DNA of 64,000 nucleotides from contig NZ_CP022523.1 in the NCBI RefSeq assembly GCF_002850255.1, forward strand, positions 568,486-632,485, read 5' to 3'. Shown here one piece after another: positions 1-8,225 of the stretch. The stretch comes from Pseudoalteromonas sp. NC201 (lineage in GTDB: Bacteria > Pseudomonadota > Gammaproteobacteria > Enterobacterales > Alteromonadaceae). Each line of letters starts with the position of its first letter. Position 1 is the first letter of the stretch. The translations under genes and the position numbers were made by a program. The notes under the pieces are model-generated. The model saw only the letters and a program-made list of their open reading frames with translations. It was not told the DNA's origin and made no database searches.

Positions 1-1485
1 ATGAAAGAAATGAATAAACTGCCTGATGATCCTCAGCAGTTGAAGCAGATCATTGCTCAGCTTCAGGCGCGTAATAACTACCTCGAAGAACAATTCAGAC
101 TGGCCCAGCAAAAACGCTTCGGGGCCAGCAGTGAGTCGCACCCTGCACAAGCTGACTTGTTCAATGAAGCCGAAACGCTGGTTGAAGAAGCACCTGAGCA
201 AGACGTGGAAACCATCGAATATCAGCGCAAAAAGCCGACACGTCAGCCACTGCCAAAAGATCTGCCCCGCGAACGTGTTGTGCATGACATCGACAACAAA
301 CAATGTGACTGCTGTGGCGGTGAGCTGCACAAAATGGGCGAGGATGTGAGCGAAAAGCTGGAGTTTATCCCGGCCCAGGTCAAAGTCATCGAACATGTCA
401 GACCAAAATACAGCTGCCGGCACTGTGAAAAAACACAAACCCGGGTTGAGATAAAACAAGCCCCAGTCCCACCGAGCCCGGTCCCGAAAGGTATTGCCAC
501 GGCCAGTTTGCTGAGCCAGATCATCACCAGTAAATATCAGTATGGCTTACCGCTGTATCGGCAGGAAAGCCTGTTCAAACAATATGGTATCGCACTGAGC
601 AGGCAAACCATGGCGGATTGGGTGATCCGCTGCGCCAGTTTATTCAAGCCGCTCTATGACAGGCTGCACGAAGTGTTGCTACAGCAACCGGTACTGCACG
701 GCGATGAAACCACGGTTAAGGTGGTGAAAGAAGACAAACAGACCGGTTACATGTGGCTGTATTGCAGCGGCACGGACTCGCCTGTGGCAGAGGAAAGCAT
801 CCCCAATATTGCCCTGTTCGACTATCAGAATAGTCGTGCGGGTCGCTGTCCTGTGGCATTTTTACAGGGCTACAACGGCTATCTGCAAGTTGACGGCTAT
901 GCAGGCTATGAGCAAACGCAGGCGACACTGGTTGGTTGCTGGGCGCACGCAAGACGCAAGTTCAAAGAAGCCGCAGATGCGCAGGCCAAGGGTAAAACTG
1001 GTAAAGCGAACTGGGCGCTCAACCATATTCAAAAGTTATATCGAGTTGAGACTGCAAACAAAACAGCAAGCGCAGAGGAGCGGCAGGCTGCACGGGTACA
1101 ACAAAGCGCACCGCTGCTGGCCCAGTTTAAAACCTGGTTAGATAAATCAGCACAAACGGTGGTACCAAAATCGAAGCTGGGCGAGGCCGTCCACTATACG
1201 CTAAGGCAGTGGCCGAAACTCATTCACTACCTCGATGACGGACATCTAAAGATAGACAACAACCGGGCAGAGCGCGCTATCAAACCGTTCGTCATAGGGC
1301 GAAAGAACTGGCTGTTTAGCTTCACCACAAGTGGCGCTGAGAGTAGCGCAATCCTCTACAGCGTGATCGAAACAGCCAGAGCAAACGGCCACACCCCATT
1401 CGATTATGTGATGCATTGCTTAAACGAATTAGCCCAGCCACAGTACGATATCGACAGTTTACTGCCCTGGCATGTTAGCCTCTAG
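1..1485 (+). CDS. tnpC: IS66 family transposase (TnpC)
   Basis: DDE transposase of the IS66 family, 494 residues, about the usual length for TnpC. The N-terminus (residues 8-45) is a leucine-rich helix, followed by a CxCC...CxxC zinc-finger-like segment at about residues 102-143. The catalytic domain shows HGDET (D235), QVDGY (D298) and NRAERAIKP (E424), the expected DDE triad, so the protein looks intact and probably active. The ATG is the first base of the window, so a slightly more upstream start cannot be excluded. The stop lies 22 bp before the element terminus. It reads in the same direction as the inferred CRISPR transcript and could affect transcription of the array. Confidence 0.95.
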   Translation: MKEMNKLPDDPQQLKQIIAQLQARNNYLEEQFRLAQQKRFGASSESHPAQADLFNEAETLVEEAPEQDVETIEYQRKKPTRQPLPKDLPRERVVHDIDNKQCDCCGGELHKMGEDVSEKLEFIPAQVKVIEHVRPKYSCRHCEKTQTRVEIKQAPVPPSPVPKGIATASLLSQIITSKYQYGLPLYRQESLFKQYGIALSRQTMADWVIRCASLFKPLYDRLHEVLLQQPVLHGDETTVKVVKEDKQTGYMWLYCSGTDSPVAEESIPNIALFDYQNSRAGRCPVAFLQGYNGYLQVDGYAGYEQTQATLVGCWAHARRKFKEAADAQAKGKTGKANWALNHIQKLYRVETANKTASAEERQAARVQQSAPLLAQFKTWLDKSAQTVVPKSKLGEAVHYTLRQWPKLIHYLDDGHLKIDNNRAERAIKPFVIGRKNWLFSFTTSGAESSAILYSVIETARANGHTPFDYVMHCLNELAQPQYDIDSLLPWHVSL

Positions 1486-1507
1486 GTGTAGTTAGCCGTA
1501 CGCTTAC
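1..1507 (+). mobile_element. IS66-family insertion sequence, right part
   Basis: The element carries the TnpC transposase and ends at CGCTTAC (1501-1507); read inward on the other strand the end is GTAAGCGTACGG, a typical IS66-type terminus. Immediately after it the sequence is GTTCCCC..., which is base 3 onward of the CRISPR repeat, so the insertion lies within a repeat. The accessory genes tnpA and tnpB and the left terminus must lie to the left of the window. IS66 elements usually make 8-bp target duplications, so GTTCCCCG is predicted next to the left end. Confidence 0.85.
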
Positions 1508-4404
1508 GTTCCCCGTACGCACGGGGCTAAACCGAACTAACCCCGACGGCATTTATGTAATGGGTAGTGTTCCCCGTACGCACGGGGCTAAACCGCGCTT
1601 CAGTTTGCTAATGATGCGAGTCGGTCTGTGTTCCCCGTACGCACGGGGCTAAACCGTCTCTTTGACCCAAGCGCAATTACCCAAGCTGGTGTTCCCCGTA
1701 CGCACGGGGCTAAACCGGGTTTAATGTCATGCAATCACTGCCTGAAAAGGTGTTCCCCGTACGCACGGGGCTAAACCGGCATTCCTCAATGTCTTGTATT
1801 TGACCATGAAGTGTTCCCCGTACGCACGGGGCTAAACCGAATTAATTAACGAGCTATCAACTCCACGTAGGGTGTTCCCCGTACGCACGGGGCTAAACCG
1901 TGTTGTTTTTAGTTTTTTTTGGTGTTTTTTGGGTGTTCCCCGTACGCACGGGGCTAAACCGGACGGTGAAATGAGTGATTTAATAGAAACGATGTGTTCC
2001 CCGTACGCACGGGGCTAAACCGGCAGAAAACCAATGACACTAAACCAAATAGCAGTGTTCCCCGTACGCACGGGGCTAAACCGCGTTAGGCTTAGCTACT
2101 AATAGCAAAGTCACAGTGTTCCCCGTACGCACGGGGCTAAACCGTGCATTAAACTCATGCACTCCAAACCTCTCAAGTGTTCCCCGTACGCACGGGGCTA
2201 AACCGATGCACCGGTTGAAGATAAGCAAGAAATTAAAGTGTTCCCCGTACGCACGGGGCTAAACCGCGAATCAGGATAACCATAAGCCGCCGAGTCATGT
2301 GTTCCCCGTACGCACGGGGCTAAACCGTATGTCTGACAGGGAAAACGGTTTAACTGAACGTGTTCCCCGTACGCACGGGGCTAAACCGTATTCGGCGGTG
2401 ATGTTTTTGTCAGACCCAGCGTGTTCCCCGTACGCACGGGGCTAAACCGTAACGCGCTTTGTATTTATCGCTGTATCAACAGTGTTCCCCGTACGCACGG
2501 GGCTAAACCGCTGTAGCTCAATCTCAGCATAACGTGCAGAGTCGTGTTCCCCGTACGCACGGGGCTAAACCGCACGGTGTTGATGAATGCACGTTCGTTG
2601 GCTGGTGTTCCCCGTACGCACGGGGCTAAACCGTTCTGGGTGCTGTTCACTCGCCATAGCTTGCTGTGTTCCCCGTACGCACGGGGCTAAACCGTCGATG
2701 ATTGAACCAACCATCACCTTTTTTGAGTGTTCCCCGTACGCACGGGGCTAAACCGCTCCCCTAAATTCATACCTTTGCAGCTTTCTTGTGTTCCCCGTAC
2801 GCACGGGGCTAAACCGTTTTTGATTTGTGCAGGCGTGACACCCTCTAAGTGTTCCCCGTACGCACGGGGCTAAACCGTCACTCTTTTGAATAGCCATTTA
2901 CTTGCCTCCGTGTTCCCCGTACGCACGGGGCTAAACCGGTAATTTGCTCTTGGCAATCAAACGGAATATTGTGTTCCCCGTACGCACGGGGCTAAACCGC
3001 CTTTTAGCGCTTCGCGGCAACGTACACCGCGGTGTTCCCCGTACGCACGGGGCTAAACCGCGATGTTAGTACTAACCCTACTATGGCTATGAGTGTTCCC
3101 CGTACGCACGGGGCTAAACCGTACTTCTTGTAGGTCGCCATAGCCACCCCATTCGTGTTCCCCGTACGCACGGGGCTAAACCGTCCTCCAGACTGGATGA
3201 GGTAAACGATAAAATGTGTTCCCCGTACGCACGGGGCTAAACCGGGGATTATAGTTCGGCTGATATTACTGACGAAGTGTTCCCCGTACGCACGGGGCTA
3301 AACCGTAGCTGTTGGGCTTCGTTCATCTTGGGTGCTCGTGTTCCCCGTACGCACGGGGCTAAACCGATGAAAAAGAGTTTACTCAAATACAAGATGAGAG
3401 TGTTCCCCGTACGCACGGGGCTAAACCGATACTTGAGATTGCAGGAACGGGCGTCACAGAGTGTTCCCCGTACGCACGGGGCTAAACCGCACATCGTAAT
3501 CATAATGGCCTATCCGTGGAGGTGTTCCCCGTACGCACGGGGCTAAACCGCAAAAAGCCGCACTCCTAAAACAGCAAGAAGAGTGTTCCCCGTACGCACG
3601 GGGCTAAACCGCTCTCTTCTGTATTCAGCATCTCTCATTGCTTGTGTTCCCCGTACGCACGGGGCTAAACCGCTGGCAAACCATAATGAACTCACCCGTT
3701 TTCTGTGTTCCCCGTACGCACGGGGCTAAACCGGCCAGCGCCACCACCAAGGCCCGCGATTCTTAGTGTTCCCCGTACGCACGGGGCTAAACCGTACGTA
3801 AGATGCGAGCGCCTGCTCTAATACCGGTGTTCCCCGTACGCACGGGGCTAAACCGATAGTTTCGTAAGTTAGGCCAATCGGTAGACTGTGTTCCCCGTAC
3901 GCACGGGGCTAAACCGATGGGGGACGATATTTTGCGCTTAATGCGTATGTGTTCCCCGTACGCACGGGGCTAAACCGACATTAACGATATTGTTGAGACG
4001 TACAATCCTGTGTTCCCCGTACGCACGGGGCTAAACCGGAAAATCACTATGAAATTAGTATCTAAAATCAGTGTTCCCCGTACGCATGGGGCTAAACCGG
4101 AGGCTGTTTTATGTCTATTCCAAACGTGGATGTGTTCCCCGTACGCACGGGGCTAAACCGGCGAGGAAAACAGCGAAACAACGAGCAGCCAAGTGTTCCC
4201 CGTACGCACGGGGCTAAACCGCCATGAATGCCGCCGCTCAAATTGGTGAGCAGGTGTTCCCCGTATGCACGGGGCTAAACCGGCCTCGTGATTTCAATTC
4301 CGCAACATTCAATCGTGTTCCCCATATGCACGGGGCTAAACCGCGTGTTAATGTTGATGCACGCGACCAGACTAGGTGTTCCCTGTACGCTCGGGGCTAA
4401 ATCT
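1508..4404 (+). CRISPR. CRISPR array, 48 repeats / 47 spacers, type I-E-like repeat
   Basis: A 29-bp repeat starting GTGTTCCCC, with a 6-bp stem CCCCGT/ACGGGG around a 4-base loop and ending CTAAACCG, recurs every 61 bp. Spacers are 32 nt except three of 33 nt (2511-2543, 3122-3154, 3367-3399). The repeat resembles the type I-E family processed by Cas6e. Most repeats are identical. Changes cluster at the right: one base in the repeat at 4071, one at 4254, two at 4315, and a strongly degenerate final repeat at 4376-4404. That marks the right as the old, leader-distal end and gives transcription left to right. The first repeat keeps only 27 bases (1508-1534) because IS66 replaces its start. No leader or cas gene is visible in the window; they may lie beyond the IS66 element. 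Confidence 0.98.
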
Positions 4405-4545
4405 GAGCGACTCAGGTCTGGACCATGTGCTGGAATTCGTCCGTGAAGCAGCACCAGATGCTCACCTCATTGAGCGGTGAAACAGCGGCGATTCTAGGCT
4501 CGCCTGTAATCTCGGGATTAAGTTATAGCCATCATTGTTAGCTAG
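4405..4545 (+). other. CRISPR trailer with short reading-frame remnant
   Basis: After the last repeat there is no further repeat. One frame is open from about 4403 to a TGA at 4478-4480 and reads as a protein tail (LDHVLEFVREAAPDAHLIER). It has no start codon of its own and enters from the degenerate repeat. It may be the 3' end of a gene disrupted when the array or flanking DNA arrived. I do not recognise the family. Confidence 0.35.
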
Positions 4546-4821
4546 TTATTTATCCACATGACCTAAATCACGCTCAGGATCTAACAAATCTCTCACCCTT
4601 CTTTTGAGCACTTTGGCTTCAGGAAAACCTTCATCCGCCTTTCGGCACCAAATTAACGTATTGTTATAGTAAATTTTGAATACGCCTTTACTTGCTGGCA
4701 CTAACGCGACTTGTTGTAAATCGTCAGAGAAAGTTGAAAGTAACTCTTGTGCAAGCCAAGTTGCTCGCAACATCCATTGGCAAAGTACGCAGTAATGGAT
4801 AGTGATGGTCGGTTTTTGCAT
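4546..4821 (-). CDS. SelT/SelW/SelH (Rdx) family selenoprotein-W-like protein
   Basis: Small thioredoxin-like protein of the Rdx family. Near the N-terminus it has the strand ITIHYC followed by a CVLC redox motif, where selenoprotein homologues carry CxxU; this is the cysteine form. The KGVFKIYYNN and DEGFPEAKVLKRRVRDLL segments match the rest of the family fold. Family members are presumed to act in thiol redox, but the substrate is unknown. A longer frame starts at 4875, but its first 18 residues are lysine/serine rich and outside the fold, so the internal ATG at 4821 (MQKPTITIHYC) is preferred, giving about 91 residues. Neither start has a strong ribosome binding site. The gene stands alone, converging on the CRISPR array. 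Confidence 0.8.
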   Translation of the reverse strand: MQKPTITIHYCVLCQWMLRATWLAQELLSTFSDDLQQVALVPASKGVFKIYYNNTLIWCRKADEGFPEAKVLKRRVRDLLDPERDLGHVDK

Positions 4822-4887
4822 GAATTTACGTTTTTTTGAAGGCTGTGATGGGATTCTAGCACTGTGATTTATCATATGGCTAGCTTG

Positions 4888-4910
4888 AAAAAAACGGGGG
4901 TCGCCCCCCG
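4888..4910 (-). terminator. Rho-independent terminator
   Basis: On the minus strand a GC-only stem (CGGGGG/CCCCCG, 4895-4910, 4-base loop) is followed by seven T (4888-4894). It lies downstream of the oxygenase genes read from 8002 to 5025 and probably ends that transcript. Confidence 0.75.
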
Positions 4911-4924
4911 AAATTATCCAGGGA

Positions 4925-4942
4925 GACCTTAATTATAAGGTC
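4925..4942. repeat. Perfect 7-bp inverted repeat
   Basis: GACCTTA, loop ATTA, TAAGGTC. It is symmetric, has no T run next to it, and sits between the oxygenase gene and the preceding terminator. It could be a secondary hairpin or an operator. Confidence 0.4.
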
Positions 4943-5024
4943 AGTCTTAACGTTACGGACTATTTGTATAGTAACAACCCCTTTTGTGGCAAGTTGAAGG
5001 GTTGCCGTGACGAAAATTGGGATA

Positions 5025-6185
5025 CTAGTGATCGCTTCTGTATTCACTCAGAGTTGCATTTAAATTGTCAATGAGGTTTTGCCTATTTAAAAACTCTAAC
5101 TGGATTGCTCGGCGCTGAGTTAATGATAGATCAGGGTGCCAAATGGAGAAAATAAGTACAATCCGATCTCGGTCACTACCGTTGTGCGCTAAATGCAAAT
5201 AAGAGTCGTCGAATATGGTGAGTTGATGTTCTTGCCATAAAATGCGGTTACCATCGACCTCTAAGTAACAGTCGTGGGGAATATCTATAGCCAAATGTAC
5301 TGTTAGACTGTGATTGGAAAGGCCATAATGTGGAGTAATAGTTTGGCCTTTTGCTAGCTTAGAGTAAAACACTTCGTATGGGGATGCCGTCAAGCCGTAG
5401 TAAGGCACTTTCTCTAAAGCCTTTTTTAGAATAGGAAAGTGCTTTGACACCGAAACGTCTTCGATCCCCTCTTTAAAAATGGATAGTGCTTGCCAGTTGT
5501 TGCTGTTTGCAAGCTTTGGGAATACGCTTTCATACTCTTTACCCGATAAATAGGGGGTAAGGTGCGAAGATGCGGTATTAAAAGTAGCGTGAAACTCTTT
5601 AATGATGTCGGGGATCATGGTGCTAAAGCTTTCATACCATGAAAATTGCTGTGCCAGCCAGATTGGTTTTGCAGTTAGATTAGGTACGTAAAAAAGATGT
5701 GGTGCTTGAGGTGTTTCAAAGGGCTTACTACTGTATTGAACCCAGCGTCCAGACTCAATGCTTGATGCAGTACCAAGGTTTCTTTCCATACATTGCCAAG
5801 CTTTTTGAAAACGTTTAAGCGTTTGAGGAGCTGTGCTATTGGCAAGCTGAAGCCGTTTAAAGCTGCCTGTCAGTGTTTCACACAGGGCATAACATGCTAG
5901 TGCCGTATTCTCCTCGCTCTTAGTCTCTAGTAAATATCCAAGGTACAAGTAAACTAGATAATTTTTGGGCGCAAGATCAATGCAGTGAAAGTAGGCTTTT
6001 TCACTTTCGGCTAACGCCCCAATTTGTTCTAAAATTACAGCTACACGATAGCTTAGCTCTGCACTCTGTGGGTAGGCATCGAGTAACTTTGGTAGTAATA
6101 ATGGCCAACTATTTTGCGATTCGCATTCTAGGATTGGCTGTAAAAGTGTGTCAATGTTGAGAGGTTGTATCTCTTCGTTTGCCAT
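5025..6185 (-). CDS. TPR-containing aspartyl/asparaginyl beta-hydroxylase family protein
   Basis: About 386 residues. The N-terminal third has TPR-like helices (SAELSYRVAVILEQIGALAESEKAYF). The C-terminal part is an AspH-type 2-oxoglutarate/Fe(II) oxygenase domain: PHYGLSNHSL (H286) and FDDSYLHLAHN (H331) are the likely two-histidine iron site, spaced as in AspH-type enzymes, with RDRIVLIFSIWHPDLS as the 2-oxoglutarate strand. The family hydroxylates Asp/Asn side chains of proteins or peptides; the substrate here is unknown. The start is taken at the ATG at 6185 directly after a TTG. It lies 17 bp after the stop of the larger oxygenase gene, so the two are probably co-transcribed and jointly linked to the upstream receptor. 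Confidence 0.85.
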   Translation of the reverse strand: MANEEIQPLNIDTLLQPILECESQNSWPLLLPKLLDAYPQSAELSYRVAVILEQIGALAESEKAYFHCIDLAPKNYLVYLYLGYLLETKSEENTALACYALCETLTGSFKRLQLANSTAPQTLKRFQKAWQCMERNLGTASSIESGRWVQYSSKPFETPQAPHLFYVPNLTAKPIWLAQQFSWYESFSTMIPDIIKEFHATFNTASSHLTPYLSGKEYESVFPKLANSNNWQALSIFKEGIEDVSVSKHFPILKKALEKVPYYGLTASPYEVFYSKLAKGQTITPHYGLSNHSLTVHLAIDIPHDCYLEVDGNRILWQEHQLTIFDDSYLHLAHNGSDRDRIVLIFSIWHPDLSLTQRRAIQLEFLNRQNLIDNLNATLSEYRSDH

Positions 6186-6202
6186 CAAAATAATATCTCT
6201 TG

Positions 6203-8002
6203 TTAATTATTGATTACGCCAATATCGAGTGGCAACGTCATTCGATAGCTATTGTCTGATGCGTTAAATGGCTGTGTTCCATGCCAAAAATAAGAGGGGA
6301 AGATCACGATTTGTCCTCGTTTAGGTTTTACAGTTTTAAATGGTGGAAAATCGTAAGGAGGTGCTAGGGGAGGTCTACCAAATTCAATTACCCCATTGTT
6401 GCTATCGTCGTTTGGCGTGTTGATATATAAAACCACACTTATCCAGCCAGCGGGGTGGATATGACTCACGTGGAAGCCTTGCTCTGTTAATTTGACAGAC
6501 CACGAACCAGTAATTAATTTATCCTTATTTAAATGAGCCAAAAATGGGTGCTCAGGCACTAACTCTAAGTTATTGAGACATTTTTCAATATCTTGCAGTA
6601 ATTGAGCTCGAGCTTTGGTGATGACTTCGATATCTCTATTAAGCAAGCCACCAGAAATTTGTGAACCATTTACTAAAGTTTGCTCACTTGGTGCTTGCTT
6701 ACCTTGATGAAGCGTTAGTAAACAAGACTCTAATTCTTTAAGAAAGTCTTCACTATTTTGATAGCCGTTCGGAGTGTCTAAGGTTGTAGTAAGGACAAAG
6801 TTTGGGTTGCATAAAGCACGATGCTTTTCTTTGTCCGTGGCTTGATACACTACGCTTAGCCAAGCTAATGCAAGTTGTGAGTTAGGCTGTGCTTGCAACA
6901 CGTACTCAAGTAGGGATTGTGCGGTACTAAACTCCCCAAGTTGGATTGCAAATTTTGCTTGCTCACAGATCCTGTCATAATTAACGGTTAGCTTATTGGC
7001 ATCATCTAAATGTTTATAGGCAGTGTTTAGCTCATTGTTCGTGGCTGCCAAACGGCCTCTTAACGCTAGAAGCGTGGCTGATTTGTCTGCATAACCCGAC
7101 TTCTGTATGCATTGCTCGCATAATGTGTACTGATTGGTGTTCCAGTAAAGTTCGGCTAGACACTCTGTAAGTTGCTGTTGATTATTGGCTGACTCTAGTG
7201 CTGTTATTAAACTGCTAGCAAAAAGCTGATGTTGCCCGCTTTGCCAATAAAGTTCGTTCAGTGCTTTATGGACGGTTGGGTTGTGTGGCGCTCGCTTCAG
7301 TGCCTGAGTGTAGGCTTGTTGTGCTGGTTCAAACTGACCATTTGCAAAAAAGCAGTCCCCAAGATTATAAAGCGGCTCGTAGTGTTCAGGTGCGCTTTGG
7401 TGAACAAACCTAAAGCATTGAATTGCTTGTTCAAATTTAGCTTGTAACTTATAGCAAAGGCCTAAATTGTGTATTGCTCGAAAAGCAACCTGAGAGTGTT
7501 GCGGTACTGATTGATAATAGCTGATCGCTTGTTTGAGGTTTCCCTTTGTTTTTTCAATGTCTCCGAGAATTTTGGTGAGTTGCCCAGAAGTATCGAGTGA
7601 TTGTCCTTTCAAAGCCCACTGATAGGCCATGTCGAGGCGGTTTTGTTCGAGATAAAGAAGCGACAAGTTTTTAAGTAAATCTAGATTCTTTGGCTCAGTA
7701 TTATACAGCGTAAGGTAATGAGACTCTGCTTGGTGCAAATCACCCGATAGCCAATAACATTTGGCTAAATGAGTTAAGATCTCGGTTTTAAGTGGCGCGA
7801 GCTTAGCGGCATCACTTAATGAGTTTATTGCACTTTGCCATTCGGCTAGTGACTTATAGCAAATTCCCAAAAGGTAATGTAGGTCGGGGTGAGGCGAATC
7901 AGTATACGGCTGAAGCTTCGTTAACGCTTGTTGATATTGTTTCTGTTGGAGCAATTTGAAAGCATCTTGAACTGCGATATTGATTTCGGATGTTTGCTTC
8001 AT
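6203..8002 (-). CDS. TPR repeat protein with C-terminal 2OG-Fe(II) oxygenase domain
   Basis: About 599 residues. Roughly residues 5-400 are tandem TPR units (for example LGLCYKLQAKFEQAIQCF and LGDCFFANGQFEPAQQAY). The last ~110 residues form a putative 2OG-Fe(II) oxygenase of the PF13759 type: HVSHIHPAGWISVVLYI supplies a metal histidine, FPSYFWHGTQPF the second, and YRMTLPLDIG the 2-oxoglutarate arginine. The TPR part probably recruits the protein to be hydroxylated. The frame extends to a TTG at 8059 and an ATG at 8041; the ATG at 8002 (MKQTSEINIAV) is chosen because the TPR homology begins there. Such proteins are often found next to TonB receptors in marine bacteria, as here. Confidence 0.85.
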   Translation of the reverse strand: MKQTSEINIAVQDAFKLLQQKQYQQALTKLQPYTDSPHPDLHYLLGICYKSLAEWQSAINSLSDAAKLAPLKTEILTHLAKCYWLSGDLHQAESHYLTLYNTEPKNLDLLKNLSLLYLEQNRLDMAYQWALKGQSLDTSGQLTKILGDIEKTKGNLKQAISYYQSVPQHSQVAFRAIHNLGLCYKLQAKFEQAIQCFRFVHQSAPEHYEPLYNLGDCFFANGQFEPAQQAYTQALKRAPHNPTVHKALNELYWQSGQHQLFASSLITALESANNQQQLTECLAELYWNTNQYTLCEQCIQKSGYADKSATLLALRGRLAATNNELNTAYKHLDDANKLTVNYDRICEQAKFAIQLGEFSTAQSLLEYVLQAQPNSQLALAWLSVVYQATDKEKHRALCNPNFVLTTTLDTPNGYQNSEDFLKELESCLLTLHQGKQAPSEQTLVNGSQISGGLLNRDIEVITKARAQLLQDIEKCLNNLELVPEHPFLAHLNKDKLITGSWSVKLTEQGFHVSHIHPAGWISVVLYINTPNDDSNNGVIEFGRPPLAPPYDFPPFKTVKPKRGQIVIFPSYFWHGTQPFNASDNSYRMTLPLDIGVINN

Positions 8003-8187
8003 GTTATTTTTTCTTAAACGGTCAATTAGGCTAAGCTGCATACCCTTTATTTTAGTCAAACTTTATCTAGTTGCGAGCAAAGTGACGCTGCTTGAAGTTT
8101 TGTTAGTATTAATCAATCTTTCAGCGAGCTTGATTTAAAACTTAGTAACCTGCTGTGAATAAAAAAGCTATTACACAAATAACTGAA

Positions 8188-8207
8188 AAGGGAGCCGAAG
8201 CTCCCTT
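8188..8207 (-). terminator. Hairpin after the TonB receptor gene
   Basis: AAGGGAGC, loop CGAA, GCTCCCTT: a perfect 8-bp stem 18 bp past the receptor stop. The following T tract on the minus strand is broken (TTTCAGTTATTTG), so it may only attenuate, letting some transcription reach the oxygenase genes. Confidence 0.6.
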
Positions 8208-8225
8208 GTTTTCTGTATTAGTGGA

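Noticed and set aside
2465..3546. Open frames across the CRISPR array on both strands
   Set aside because: They consist of the repeat translated again and again (GLAPCVRGT, VPRTHGAKP) and are by-products of the array.
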